Assembly (NCBI RefSeq): GCF_900109265.1
Contig: NZ_FNZM01000017.1
Span: 62,001 to 126,000 of the forward strand
From: Paraburkholderia tropica
GTDB taxonomy: Bacteria > Pseudomonadota > Gammaproteobacteria > Burkholderiales > Burkholderiaceae
Length of the DNA: 64,000 bases
Direction: 5' to 3'
The translations under genes and the position numbers were made by a program. Positions 8,574 to 18,355 of this stretch are shown piece after piece (within the stretch, counting starts at the first letter, position 1; each line of letters opens with the position of its first letter). Below the pieces are notes generated by a model. The model saw nothing but the letters and a program-made list of their open reading frames with translations, was not told the DNA's origin and ran no database searches.

Positions 8574-9991
8574 GCCTCGTGGGCGCGCAGGAAGCGGAAG
8601 AACTCCACGCCTTCGCGCAGACGGCGCTTCATCATGTCCCAGCTCGTCAGCATTTCGCGGACGATTTCCCAGATCTTCGACGGCCGGAAATAGAACTGGC
8701 GATAGAACTGTTCGAGGTGGTGATAGATCTCCTCGCGCGACAGATGCGCATAGCCGATCGCCGCGAGCTGCACGCCTTCCTTGCTCACCAGATTGATGGT
8801 CTTGTTCTCTTCCATCCAGCCGTTTTCGACGGCCTGCTTGTAGAGCGTCGTGCCCGGATACGGCGCGGCGAGCGAGACCTGGATCGTGTGCGGATTGATT
8901 TCCTTCGCGTACTCGATGGTCTTCCTGATGGTCTCCTGCGTCTCGCCCGGCAGACCCAGAATGAAGGTGCCGTGAATCTTGATGCCGAGGCTCTTGCAGT
9001 CCGCGCTGAAACGGCGCGCGAAGTCGGTGCGCACGCCCTTCTTGATGTTCACGAGAATCTGGTCGTCGCCCGACTCGAAGCCCACGAGCAGCAGGCGCAG
9101 GCCGTTTTCCTTCATGACCTTGAGCGTCTTGTACGGCACGTTGGCCTTCGCGTTGCACGACCACGTCATGCCGAGCTTGCCGAGGCCGATGGCGATGGCT
9201 TCGGCGCGCGGCAGGTCGTCGGTGAAGGTGTCGTCGTCGAACATCAGCTCTTTCACTTCGGGCATGTTGTCGCGAATCCACTTCGCTTCGGCGATCACGT
9301 TCTCGACCGAGCGCGTGCGATAGCGATGGCCGCTGACCGTCTGCGGCCACAGGCAGAACGTGCAGCGCGACTTGCAGCCGCGCCCCGTGTAGATCGACAC
9401 GTACGGGTAGTTCAGATAGCCGATGAAGTAGTTGCCGATCTTCAGGTCGCGCTTGTAAATGGGCGCGACGAACGGCAGCTCGTCCATGTTTTCGAGGATC
9501 GGACGCGCTTCGTTGTGCTCGATCGAGCCGTCCTTCGCGCGCCAGCTCAAGCCCTTGATCTCGGGGAAAGGCTTGCCTTCGGCGATTTCCTTGCAGGTGT
9601 AGTCGAATTCCTCGCGGCAGACGAAGTCGATGGCGTCGGACGCCGTGAGCGAGTTGTGCGGATCGACCATCACCTTCGCGCCGACCATGCCGACCAGCAG
9701 CGACGGCTTGCGCTTCTTGAGGTCCTCGGCGAACAGCGCGTCGGTCGGAAACGAAGGCGTGCTCGTATGGATGATCACGAGGTCGTAGTCCATCGCGATC
9801 TTGAGCGTTTCCTCCACGCCGATACCGTCGGCGGGCGCGTCGAGCACGCGGCTCTGCGGCACCAGCGCCGCGGGTTGCGCGAGCCAGGTCGGATACCAGA
9901 ACGAGCGGATCTCGCGCTTCGCCTGATAGCGCGAACCTGCGCCGCCATCGAAGCCGTCATACGACGGGGCCTGCAAAAACAGCGTTTTCAT
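8570..9991 (-). CDS. hpnJ: Hopanoid biosynthesis radical SAM protein HpnJ
   Basis: A 473-residue B12-binding-type radical SAM enzyme. The cobalamin-binding-like domain fills about residues 1-180. The radical SAM cluster motif CKSRCTFC (CxxxCxxC) is near residue 206. The C-terminal third has the helical tail typical of this group. HpnJ converts BHT-glucosamine to the cyclitol ether in Burkholderia and related bacteria, by published genetics on the family. The opening MKTLFLQAPSYDGFDGGAG is characteristic of HpnJ. It follows hpnI by a 130-bp gap and overlaps hpnK by 4 nt. Confidence 0.92.
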   Translation of the reverse strand: MKTLFLQAPSYDGFDGGAGSRYQAKREIRSFWYPTWLAQPAALVPQSRVLDAPADGIGVEETLKIAMDYDLVIIHTSTPSFPTDALFAEDLKKRKPSLLVGMVGAKVMVDPHNSLTASDAIDFVCREEFDYTCKEIAEGKPFPEIKGLSWRAKDGSIEHNEARPILENMDELPFVAPIYKRDLKIGNYFIGYLNYPYVSIYTGRGCKSRCTFCLWPQTVSGHRYRTRSVENVIAEAKWIRDNMPEVKELMFDDDTFTDDLPRAEAIAIGLGKLGMTWSCNAKANVPYKTLKVMKENGLRLLLVGFESGDDQILVNIKKGVRTDFARRFSADCKSLGIKIHGTFILGLPGETQETIRKTIEYAKEINPHTIQVSLAAPYPGTTLYKQAVENGWMEENKTINLVSKEGVQLAAIGYAHLSREEIYHHLEQFYRQFYFRPSKIWEIVREMLTSWDMMKRRLREGVEFFRFLRAHEA

Positions 9992-10102
9992 GAGATGAAT
10001 GCTCCGGCAATCCTTGAGTCAATTGTGCTTGAAAGCGTGCGCGCGCGAACGCCGGTTCCAGCCGGCGTCGCGCGCGATGAGTGGTGCGTATGCGTGTTCT
10101 GT

Positions 10103-10141
10103 TCAGCGCCATCCGTGTCCATCAGCGCCCATCCGTGACCT
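10103..10141. repeat. Imperfect 19-20-bp duplication at the hpnI stop codon
   Basis: Two near-identical copies, 10103-10121 and 10122-10141. In gene direction each reads ...CGGATGG(G)CGCTGA and each ends in TGA; the first TGA in gene direction is the hpnI stop. They differ by one indel and a few substitutions. Confidence 0.75.
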
Positions 10142-11459
10142 CGACGACCGCGCGCCGCCGCGACGCGCTCACACGCGGCTCGCGCGCAGTGGACACGGTC
10201 GGCGTGACAAGCGTGTGTCCGGGCCCGGCCGCCTCGCCCGTTTCGGGATTGGCCACCGGCACGCGCACGCCGCGCCAGACCACATGCGAGCCGAACACGG
10301 CCGCGAGCCACTGCAAGAGCAGCAACGCGTCGCGCAGCGGCACGAGCGGCAAATCGCGCCAGAACACGCGCCAGCCGCCGCTGCTGCGCGCATGCAACGC
10401 TATGCGCGCGATGATACCGCCGACCGTGCTGGTCGCCAGCGCGGCCATCGCCGCCCGCGCGCCGGCGCACAGCGCGACGCCACTGCCGCGAACCGGCAGC
10501 AGACCCGCGAGCAGCGCATAACCGAGCGCGCCCGCGACGAGCCACGGAAACGTGAACGTGATGAAAAGCGAGGCGAAGCCCGCCGGATTCACCGAGCGGA
10601 TCGTGCGCAGCCAGCGCGTTTCGCGCAGCCACAGCGTGCGCAAGGTCGGCTCGATCACGTCGGTCGCGACGAGCACGGGCGCGAGCACCGTCGCGAGGCC
10701 GTGATCGCGCGCGAAACGGGCCAGCAGATAGTCGTCGGCGAGACAGTCCTTGAGCGCCGCGAAGCCGCCGATGCGCTCGAGCGTCGTGCGCGAAAGCGCC
10801 AGCGTGGCGCCGAAACCGAAGGCGCGCGAGCCCGTCGAGTGCGCGACGCGCACCGACGGCGCAAACCATTCGTTGATGAACAGCGCGCCGAGGCGCGGCC
10901 AGAAGCCGCCGACGCTGCGTGCGCGATAGAGGCAGGTCACCACGCCCACGCGCGGATCGGCGAGCGGCGCGGTGACGATGTCGAGATAGTCCGGTTCGAC
11001 GGCGATGTCGCTGTCGGCCACGATCAGCAGGTCATGACGCGCGTGCGCCGCCATATTGATCAGATTGCTGACCTTGAGGTTGCTGCCGTGCACGCTCGCG
11101 TCGATCACGAGCATGATGTCGTGGCCCGGATACGCGGCCTGTAGCCGCTGCACCACGGCGATGGCCGGATCGTTCGCCGACGACACGCCAAAGATCAGTT
11201 GATAACGCGGATGACGCTGCTCGCAGAAGGTCGCGAGGTTCTCGTAGAGACGCGGCTCGGCGCCGCACAGCGGCTTGAGCACGCTCACCGGCGTGGCCGC
11301 GCGGGCGCGCGCGAGACGCGCGGCGAGGCGCACCTGCGTGGCGGAGCCGTGGCGCGGCATCGTCAACGCGGCGCTGATGGCGTAGAACGTGGCGGCGCAG
11401 CACAACGCCACCAGCAGCCACCACGCGAACGGCCATGCGGAAAAGAGCGAACCTGTCAT
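10122..11459 (-). CDS. hpnI: Hopanoid biosynthesis glycosyltransferase HpnI
   Basis: A 445-residue membrane-bound GT2 glycosyltransferase resembling ceramide glucosyltransferase. An N-terminal membrane segment (about 10-33) is followed by the catalytic domain with SVLKPLCG, the metal-binding DSD of VADSDIAVEP, LADDYLL, and the acceptor motif RETRWLRTIR (the (Q/R)xxRW equivalent). Three or so C-terminal hydrophobic segments follow. HpnI adds N-acetylglucosamine to bacteriohopanetetrol before HpnK deacetylates it. It is the first gene of the block, with a long AT-rich leader upstream; squalene-hopene cyclase and other hpn genes are not in this window. Confidence 0.9.
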   Translation of the reverse strand: MTGSLFSAWPFAWWLLVALCCAATFYAISAALTMPRHGSATQVRLAARLARARAATPVSVLKPLCGAEPRLYENLATFCEQRHPRYQLIFGVSSANDPAIAVVQRLQAAYPGHDIMLVIDASVHGSNLKVSNLINMAAHARHDLLIVADSDIAVEPDYLDIVTAPLADPRVGVVTCLYRARSVGGFWPRLGALFINEWFAPSVRVAHSTGSRAFGFGATLALSRTTLERIGGFAALKDCLADDYLLARFARDHGLATVLAPVLVATDVIEPTLRTLWLRETRWLRTIRSVNPAGFASLFITFTFPWLVAGALGYALLAGLLPVRGSGVALCAGARAAMAALATSTVGGIIARIALHARSSGGWRVFWRDLPLVPLRDALLLLQWLAAVFGSHVVWRGVRVPVANPETGEAAGPGHTLVTPTVSTAREPRVSASRRRAVVEVTDGR

Positions 11460-12130
11460 GCGAACGCGCCTCGCCCGTCAGTCAGGCGGACGCCGCATGG
11501 CGCGAATGCGCACACGACGGCCCGGCATACCGCACCGTCCAGATCAAATGTCTTGCCTGGAACCATTTGCCCTACCCCGAAATTCATCAAAAAACAAACG
11601 CGCATCGTATCTGCACTACATATTGATCGCCATAAACGTAACGGGCGACGTCATTTTTAGTGACCCAGCGCAAATTTAAATGATGATTTGATTAAACGAC
11701 GCCTTAAAACTTGATGCGCATCGCGCGAGTTTCGCAATCTGCGCCCTGATTCGGCGCAAAAATTGTAGCAGCAACGTCCTCAAACAACCTTCCAGTCTTC
11801 GCAAAAATCCTTCTCAAAGATGAAAAGATCGGAAAGGTCCGCGATTATTCCAACAGCGAATCTTTTCCACCGACAATATTGCTGTAATTGAAAAAATTCG
11901 GTAAGCATATCGCAATGCTTCTTTAACACAATTGAATTAGAGATTGTAAAGTCGGAATAAACAAGAATTATTCCGATTCAATTAAACCGCCATGGCGAGC
12001 GATGGAACCCACGCCGCCCGCATGGGTTCCTGGCGGCCGTCAGCAGGTTCCGGAGCGCTTTGGCACAATGGCCGCACCTTGCGCGGGCCTTGCCGCCGCG
12101 CCTCATGAATTCCGGAGCGCCACGATCCCC
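11460..12130. other. AT-rich divergent gap between hpnI and the flavin monooxygenase gene
   Basis: 671 bp without a supported gene. From about 11560 to 11990 the sequence is far richer in A/T than anything else nearby (runs such as AAATTTAAATG and TTGAAAAAATT), which suggests a promoter/regulatory region or a foreign remnant. It contains the palindrome at 11952-11976. Short reading frames here lack convincing starts and codon bias. Confidence 0.7.
11952..11976. promoter_or_regulatory. Perfect 9-bp inverted repeat, candidate operator
   Basis: TCGGAATAA (11952-11960), a 7-nt spacer, then TTATTCCGA (11968-11976). A half-site-like GATTATTCC also occurs near 11842. It lies about 155 bp upstream of the monooxygenase ATG (12131) and over 490 bp upstream of hpnI. 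The size and spacing suit a dimeric repressor, but I do not recognise the regulator. Confidence 0.45.
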
Positions 12131-13123
<993 letters not shown>

Positions 13124-13167
13124 TCGAAGTCGCGCGGCGAGTTGGCCGCTTAAGGAGAAAAGGAGAA

Positions 13168-13196
13168 AACGGGCGCTCGATGCGCCCGTTTTTTAT
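13168..13196 (+). terminator. Rho-independent terminator after the monooxygenase gene
   Basis: Perfect 9-bp stem AACGGGCGC (13168-13176) / GCGCCCGTT (13182-13190) with a TCGAT loop and a run of six T, 45 bp past the stop. The rest of the 306-bp gap to glgC (13197-13429) should carry the glgC promoter; I see no assignable motif in it. Confidence 0.9.
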
Positions 13197-13429
13197 TGCC
13201 GGTCCGGCGCCCCGCCCGCATGCACGCCCACCGACCAGGCAAGCGGCTTGCTTCCCGCTCTGAGGCCGCGCGCGCACACCGGATTCGCACTACCCGCTTT
13301 TCGGTGCTAGAACATTCAATGCGCGGTCACAAAACGGACATCGCGGAACCCGGCGGACCTGGCGAACCCTCGCCGAGACCGGCCCGCGACACATCACAGC
13401 GAAACCGGGGGCACAACAAGGAGACGTCC

Positions 13430-14701
13430 ATGGAAACTCCGGCAAGCCTCAACGATCTGCAACGCACCACGCTCGCCATCGTGCTCGCGGGCGGTCGCGG
13501 CACGCGCCTCGGTCCGCTCACGAACAAGCGCGTGAAGCCCGCCGTCTACTTCGGCGGCAAGTACCGCATCATCGATTTCGCGCTGTCGAACTGCCTGAAT
13601 TCGGGCATCCGCCGCATCGCCGTGGTCACGCAGTACAAGGCGCACTCGCTGCTGCGGCATCTGCAGCGCGGCTGGGGCTTCCTGCGCGGCGAATTCAACG
13701 AGTTTCTCGATCTGTGGCCGGCGCAGCAGCGCGTCGAGGGCGCGCACTGGTATCGCGGCACCGCCGACGCCGTCTACCAGAATCTCGACATCATCCGCTC
13801 GATCTCGCCGAAATACGTGGTCGTGCTGGCCGGCGACCACATCTACAAGATGGATTACACGCGCATGGTCGCGGACCATGCCGCGAGCGGCGCGGACTGC
13901 ACCGTGGGCTGCATCGAAGTGCCGCGTCTGGAAGCGCGCGCGTTCGGCGTGATGGCCGTCGACGAACAGCGCCGCGTCACGGGCTTCGTCGAAAAACCCG
14001 ACGATCCGCCCGCCATGCCGGGCCGCCCCGACATCGCGCTCGCGAGCATGGGCATCTACGTGTTCGACACCGCTTACCTCTTCAAGCTGCTCGAGGAAAA
14101 CATCTCCGCGAGCGCCACCGACCACGACTTCGGCAAGGACATCATTCCGCGCGTCGTCAGCGACGGCGTCGCCATCGCGCATCCGTTCAGCATGTCCTGC
14201 GTGACCTCGGACCCGAGCGCCGAGCCGTACTGGCGCGACGTCGGCACCGTGGACGCCTACTGGTCCGCCAACCTCGACCTCGCCTCGACCATCCCGGCGC
14301 TCGACCTTTACGACCGCAACTGGCCGATCTGGACGTATCAGGAGCAATTGCCGCCCGCCAAGTTCGTGCGCGACCTGAACGGGCTGCAAGGCTCGGGCAC
14401 GAACCTGATCGTCTGCGGCGGCAGCGTGATCTCCGGCTCGCAGATTTCGCGCTCGGTGCTGTCGTCGAATGTGGTCGTGAAGTCGTTCTGCAACATTGCC
14501 GAGGCAGTCTTGTTACCGCAGGTCGAAGTGGGCGCGAGCTGCCGGCTGCGCAAGGTCGTGGTGGACCGCGGCTGCGTGATTCCCGATGGACTCGTGATCG
14601 GCGAAGACCCGGTGCGCGACGGCGAGCGCTTCTACCGCACCGAGAACGGCATCGTGCTGGTCACGCGCGAGGCGCTCGACAAGCTTGGCGCGGGAGGGTG
14701 A
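13430..14701 (+). CDS. glgC: Glucose-1-phosphate adenylyltransferase
   Basis: A 423-residue ADP-glucose pyrophosphorylase making ADP-glucose from ATP and glucose-1-phosphate, the committed step of bacterial glycogen synthesis. Visible are the nucleotide-binding AGGRGTRLGPLT near residue 23, the KPAVYFGGKYRIIDFALSN block, and later the GTVDAYW and left-handed beta-helix region typical of allosteric GlgC. Length is normal (about 420). The start at 13430 has AAGGAG 7 nt upstream; the longer frame from 13196 overlaps the upstream terminator and is rejected. It is followed by glgA after 139 bp. Confidence 0.95.
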   Translation: METPASLNDLQRTTLAIVLAGGRGTRLGPLTNKRVKPAVYFGGKYRIIDFALSNCLNSGIRRIAVVTQYKAHSLLRHLQRGWGFLRGEFNEFLDLWPAQQRVEGAHWYRGTADAVYQNLDIIRSISPKYVVVLAGDHIYKMDYTRMVADHAASGADCTVGCIEVPRLEARAFGVMAVDEQRRVTGFVEKPDDPPAMPGRPDIALASMGIYVFDTAYLFKLLEENISASATDHDFGKDIIPRVVSDGVAIAHPFSMSCVTSDPSAEPYWRDVGTVDAYWSANLDLASTIPALDLYDRNWPIWTYQEQLPPAKFVRDLNGLQGSGTNLIVCGGSVISGSQISRSVLSSNVVVKSFCNIAEAVLLPQVEVGASCRLRKVVVDRGCVIPDGLVIGEDPVRDGERFYRTENGIVLVTREALDKLGAGG

Positions 14702-14706
14702 CGCGG

Positions 14707-14746
14707 CGCGCAACACCGCGTAGCACAACGCAGCACCGCGCAACAC
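14707..14746. repeat. 10-bp tandem repeat, 4 degenerate copies, just after the glgC stop
   Basis: Units CGCGCAACAC, CGCGTAGCAC, AACGCAGCAC and CGCGCAACAC occupy 14707-14746, beginning 5 nt past the glgC stop. The first and fourth copies are identical. Confidence 0.8.
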
Positions 14747-14840
14747 GTTCGCGAACGTATCGCACCGAACGCCGCCCCGGTTCTCCGCCGCGCGGCGAGA
14801 ACCGCAGCGCCCCCAAGGCTCAATCGAGGACCTCAGCCCG

Positions 14841-16328
14841 ATGACGATCCGTGTTCTGCATGTCGCCAGTGAACTCTATCCGCTCCTGAAAACCGGCGGT
14901 CTGGCCGATGTGACCGCCGCCCTGCCCGCCGCGCTGATCGAACAAGGCGCCGACGCGCGCGTGCTGTTGCCCGGCTTCCCGGGCGTCGCCGCCGATCTCG
15001 CCGACCTGCGCCCGGTCGCGCGGCTCGAACGCAGCTTCGGCGCGCCCGAGGCCTCGCTCGAACTCGGGCGTCTGCCGGGCAGCGGCGTGCCCGTCTACAT
15101 GATTCGCGCCGATGCGTTCTACGCGCGCCCCGGCAATCCCTATCTCGACGCCGAACACGTGCCCTATGGCGACAACGCCGAGCGTTTCGCGCTGCTCGGC
15201 TGGGCCGCCGCGCAACTCGCGCTGCATCTCGACGCGAACTGGACGCCGCATATCGTGCACGCGCACGACTGGCATGCGGGCCTCGCAGGCGCTTATCTGC
15301 GCGCCGCCGCCCGCGAGCGAGGCGCGGGCAGCCACGGCGCGCGGCCGCCCGCACGCAGCGTGTTCACGATCCACAACCTCGCCTATCAAGGCATTTTTCC
15401 GGCACAGCAGTTCGACGCGCTGGGCCTGCCCGCCAACTTCTTCGACATGCACGGCGTCGAGTTTTACGGTCAGCTTTCATTTCTCAAAGCCGGACTCTAT
15501 TACGCCGACAAGATCACCACCGTGAGCCCGAGCTACGCGCGCGAAATCCAGACCGTGGCGCAAGGCGGCGGCCTCGAAGCACTGCTCAAGGGACGCGCGC
15601 ACGACCTCGTCGGCATCCTGAACGGCGTCGATTACGCGGTGTGGAGTCCGGCCGGCGACGCCGCCATCGCCGCGCGTTACTCGGCCACGCGCATGAGCGG
15701 CAAGCTGCGCTGCAAATCGGCGCTACAGCAGCGCTTCGGTCTGGCCTCGAAGCACGATGCGCCCGTGTTCGCCGTGGTGAGCCGCCTCACCGAGCAAAAG
15801 GGCCTCGACCTGCTGCTCGCGGCGCTGCCCGAAATCGTCTCGCGCGGCGGCCAGCTCGTCGTGCTCGGCACCGGCGACGCGAGTCTCGAACAGGGCTTCA
15901 CGCGCGCGGCGCGTCAGCATCCGGAGTCGGTGGCGGTCGAACTCGGCTTCGACGAAACGCTCGCGCACGAGATCGTCGCGGGCGCGGACGTGATGATGGT
16001 GCCGTCGCGCTTCGAGCCGTGCGGGCTCACGCAGCTTTACGCGCTCGCCTATGGCGCGCTGCCGCTCGTGCATCGCGTGGGCGGACTCGCCGATACGGTC
16101 GTGGACGCCTCGCTCGAAAATCTCGCCGACGGTCTCGCCACCGGCTTCGTGTTCGAGCGCTTCGAACCGGACGCGCTCACCGCCGCGATCCGCCGCGCCT
16201 TCGCGCTCTACGCACGCAGCCGCGACTGGCGCGAGACGCGCGCGCGCGGCATGCATCAGGACTTCGGCTGGGCGGCGTCGGCGCAACGCTATATGGCGCT
16301 TTACCGCGAGCTGGCCGACTCGGTCTGA
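14841..16328 (+). CDS. glgA: Glycogen synthase (ADP-glucose-dependent)
   Basis: A 495-residue GT5 glucosyltransferase extending alpha-1,4-glucan from ADP-glucose. KTGGLADV at about 18-25 is the ADP-glucose-binding loop (KxGG). HDWHAG holds the acceptor-site histidine region, and the C-terminal Rossmann half has SRLTEQKGLDLLL and SRFEPCGLTQLYALAYGALP, where the conserved E of FEPCGLTQ lies. Length is slightly above E. coli GlgA (477). It sits with glgC as a biosynthetic pair; glgB, glgX and glgP are not in this window. Confidence 0.95.
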   Translation: MTIRVLHVASELYPLLKTGGLADVTAALPAALIEQGADARVLLPGFPGVAADLADLRPVARLERSFGAPEASLELGRLPGSGVPVYMIRADAFYARPGNPYLDAEHVPYGDNAERFALLGWAAAQLALHLDANWTPHIVHAHDWHAGLAGAYLRAAARERGAGSHGARPPARSVFTIHNLAYQGIFPAQQFDALGLPANFFDMHGVEFYGQLSFLKAGLYYADKITTVSPSYAREIQTVAQGGGLEALLKGRAHDLVGILNGVDYAVWSPAGDAAIAARYSATRMSGKLRCKSALQQRFGLASKHDAPVFAVVSRLTEQKGLDLLLAALPEIVSRGGQLVVLGTGDASLEQGFTRAARQHPESVAVELGFDETLAHEIVAGADVMMVPSRFEPCGLTQLYALAYGALPLVHRVGGLADTVVDASLENLADGLATGFVFERFEPDALTAAIRRAFALYARSRDWRETRARGMHQDFGWAASAQRYMALYRELADSV

Positions 16329-16672
16329 CGACGATCGCCCTGACGAGTCAGCGTGGCCACTCCGCGTGACAACTCAGCCTGACGACAAACCGCCGCGCTC
16401 GACGATGCCTCGCGACGGCGGCGCGCAACACCGCGCCCGTCGCGCGCACGCGATGATCGACCCGGGGTAGCGAATTCGGTTATCGTTGCTGCACCGCATG
16501 CATCGCGCGCCGCCGCCTGGCGTCTCCGTGCCCCGCGCTTTGCGCGTCATACGGACACCCTCCTTCAAACAGGCCGCCACGCGCAGGACCGAACCGTTGC
16601 GCACCGGCCGACAGCCACGTTATGACCGAGACACTCGACCGAAGCACCCGCCCGAAACCCAACGGACCGGCC
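16329..16672. other. Gap between glgA and pdxY
   Basis: 344 bp without a supported gene. Directly after the glgA stop, the element CTGACGA recurs three times within about 60 bp (first copy overlapping the stop TGA), resembling a decayed tandem duplication. A short CCGCCG/CGGCGG inverted repeat lies near 16390-16423 but has no T-tract, so I do not call a terminator. Confidence 0.5.
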
Positions 16673-17548
16673 ATGAAAAATGTCCTGAGCATCCAGTCGC
16701 ACGTCGTGTTCGGCCATGCGGGCAATAGCGCGGCGGTGTTTCCCATGCGACGGCTCGGCGTCAACGTGTGGCCGCTCAACACCGTGCAGTTTTCGAATCA
16801 CACGCAGTACGGCCACTGGACCGGCAGCGCGATCGACGCGGAGCAGATGGTCGATCTCGTCGACGGCATCGGCGCGATCGGCATGCTGCCGCGCTGCGAT
16901 GCCGTGCTCTCCGGCTACCTCGGCGCGCCCGAACAGGCGCAGGCCGTGATCGACGTGGTGCGCGCCGTGAAGGCGGCCAATCCGCAGGCGCGCTATTTCT
17001 GCGATCCGGTGATGGGCACGCTCAACGCGACCGGCAACGGCTGCAAGGTCGAGCCCGGCATCCAGGAGTTTCTCGTCACGCACATGCCCGCCGTGGCCGA
17101 CGCGATGATGCCCAATCACAGCGAGTTGCAGCGACTCGTCGGCCGCGAGCTGGAGACCGCCGAAGAAGCCGTCGCCGCCTGCCGCGAACTGATCGCGCGC
17201 GGCCCGAAGCTGATCCTCGTGAAGCATCTGCTCGACCGCAACAGTCCCGCCGACACCTTCAACATGCTGGTGGTCAGCGAGCGCGAAGCGTGGCTCGCGC
17301 AGCGGCCGCTCTATCCGTTCGCGCGGCAGCCGGTCGGCGTCGGCGACATCACGAGCGCGATTTTCGTGGCGCGTCTGATGCTCGGCGACTCGCTGCGCCG
17401 CGCCTTCGAGCACACGCTCGCGGCGGTCAACGCGGTCGTGCGCACGACCTACGACGCCGGTCGCTACGAGCTGGAAATCGTGGCCGCGCAGGACCAGATC
17501 GCCCGCCCGCGCGAATGGTTCGACGCCTGGACCGTCGAGCCGGCCTGA
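16673..17548 (+). CDS. pdxY: Pyridoxal kinase PdxY
   Basis: A 291-residue ribokinase-fold kinase that phosphorylates pyridoxal in vitamin B6 salvage. It opens with MKNVLSIQSHVVFGHAGNSAAVFPM, the PdxY N-terminus with substrate-binding Ser and His residues, and has the anion-hole/catalytic motif PVGVGDITSAIF near residue 222, with Asp as catalytic base. Length matches PdxY (287). The ATG at 16673 is preferred over 16622 because it gives the family N-terminus. It stands alone on the plus strand after the glycogen pair. Confidence 0.92.
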   Translation: MKNVLSIQSHVVFGHAGNSAAVFPMRRLGVNVWPLNTVQFSNHTQYGHWTGSAIDAEQMVDLVDGIGAIGMLPRCDAVLSGYLGAPEQAQAVIDVVRAVKAANPQARYFCDPVMGTLNATGNGCKVEPGIQEFLVTHMPAVADAMMPNHSELQRLVGRELETAEEAVAACRELIARGPKLILVKHLLDRNSPADTFNMLVVSEREAWLAQRPLYPFARQPVGVGDITSAIFVARLMLGDSLRRAFEHTLAAVNAVVRTTYDAGRYELEIVAAQDQIARPREWFDAWTVEPA

Positions 17549-17696
17549 GTCCGTTCGCGCCGTCTTCGAGCGCTCGCGCGGTCAGGGTCCGCGGCGATGT
17601 AAAAGACGGCGCGAGCGTCGGGTCTCAGTCATCGGGCATATAATGCGGGCCGCACGCGCGCGGCCACCCGCGCCCACCGTTTGAAGAGATTGACCG

Positions 17697-18158
17697 ATGT
17701 CCGACCCCATCCGCAGTGAACAGGAAGAGTATTTCGAGCAGTTGTGCATCGCCGTCGATGGCGGCGAAACGCACGAGCAGGAAGCGATCGAATACTTCGA
17801 AGAGCAAAGCCACGAGGCCGATTTCGACGCCGCCCAGTGGCTCGACATCGCGCTCTACCACGCGCCCGACGTGGCGCGCGGCATCATCGACTTCGTCGAC
17901 GCGGAAGACCGCGCGCGCAGCGATATCGCGCAGACGATCGCCGACAACCTCGACATCGCGTACGGCGACGACGACTGCCAGCGCTTCGAGTCGGTGATCC
18001 GGTTCGCGCTCGCCAACGGCGTGCCGGTCGACTTCGACGTGGTGCTCGACGGCTGCAACCGCGCGCTCGACGACCTCGAAGGCTGGGCCAACGACGACAC
18101 GATGGCGCCGCTCGTGCAGTTGCGCGAATCGCTGCTCGCGCTGCAGGCGGAGTACTGA
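17697..18158 (+). CDS. Conserved acidic protein of unknown function
   Basis: A 153-residue, strongly acidic cytosolic protein (many Asp and Glu, few Lys and Arg) with no signal peptide or membrane segment. Predicted mostly helical; segments such as QEEYFEQLCIAVDGGETHEQ and DAAQWLDIALYHAPDV suggest a small helical-repeat fold. The start has GAAGAGATTG about 5 nt upstream and codon use is typical of the neighbours, so I take it as real. I do not recognise a functional family. It lies between pdxY and a binding-protein gene without evidence of shared function. Confidence 0.75.
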   Translation: MSDPIRSEQEEYFEQLCIAVDGGETHEQEAIEYFEEQSHEADFDAAQWLDIALYHAPDVARGIIDFVDAEDRARSDIAQTIADNLDIAYGDDDCQRFESVIRFALANGVPVDFDVVLDGCNRALDDLEGWANDDTMAPLVQLRESLLALQAEY

Positions 18159-18355
18159 TCCGGCCGCCGGTCGCCGGCGACCGGCACACCACGGCTGACC
18201 CCGATGCCAGCCTGTTATATTGCTTGCAAACACCTGTCGCCGGCCCCGCGCCGGCGCCCCGAGGGAGTCCGCCGGGCCGTAGACGGCCCGCGCGCGACAC
18301 GAGCGCAACGTACAAGAAAGCACACTGCCGCGCCCGCCCGGCGCCAGGAGTCACG

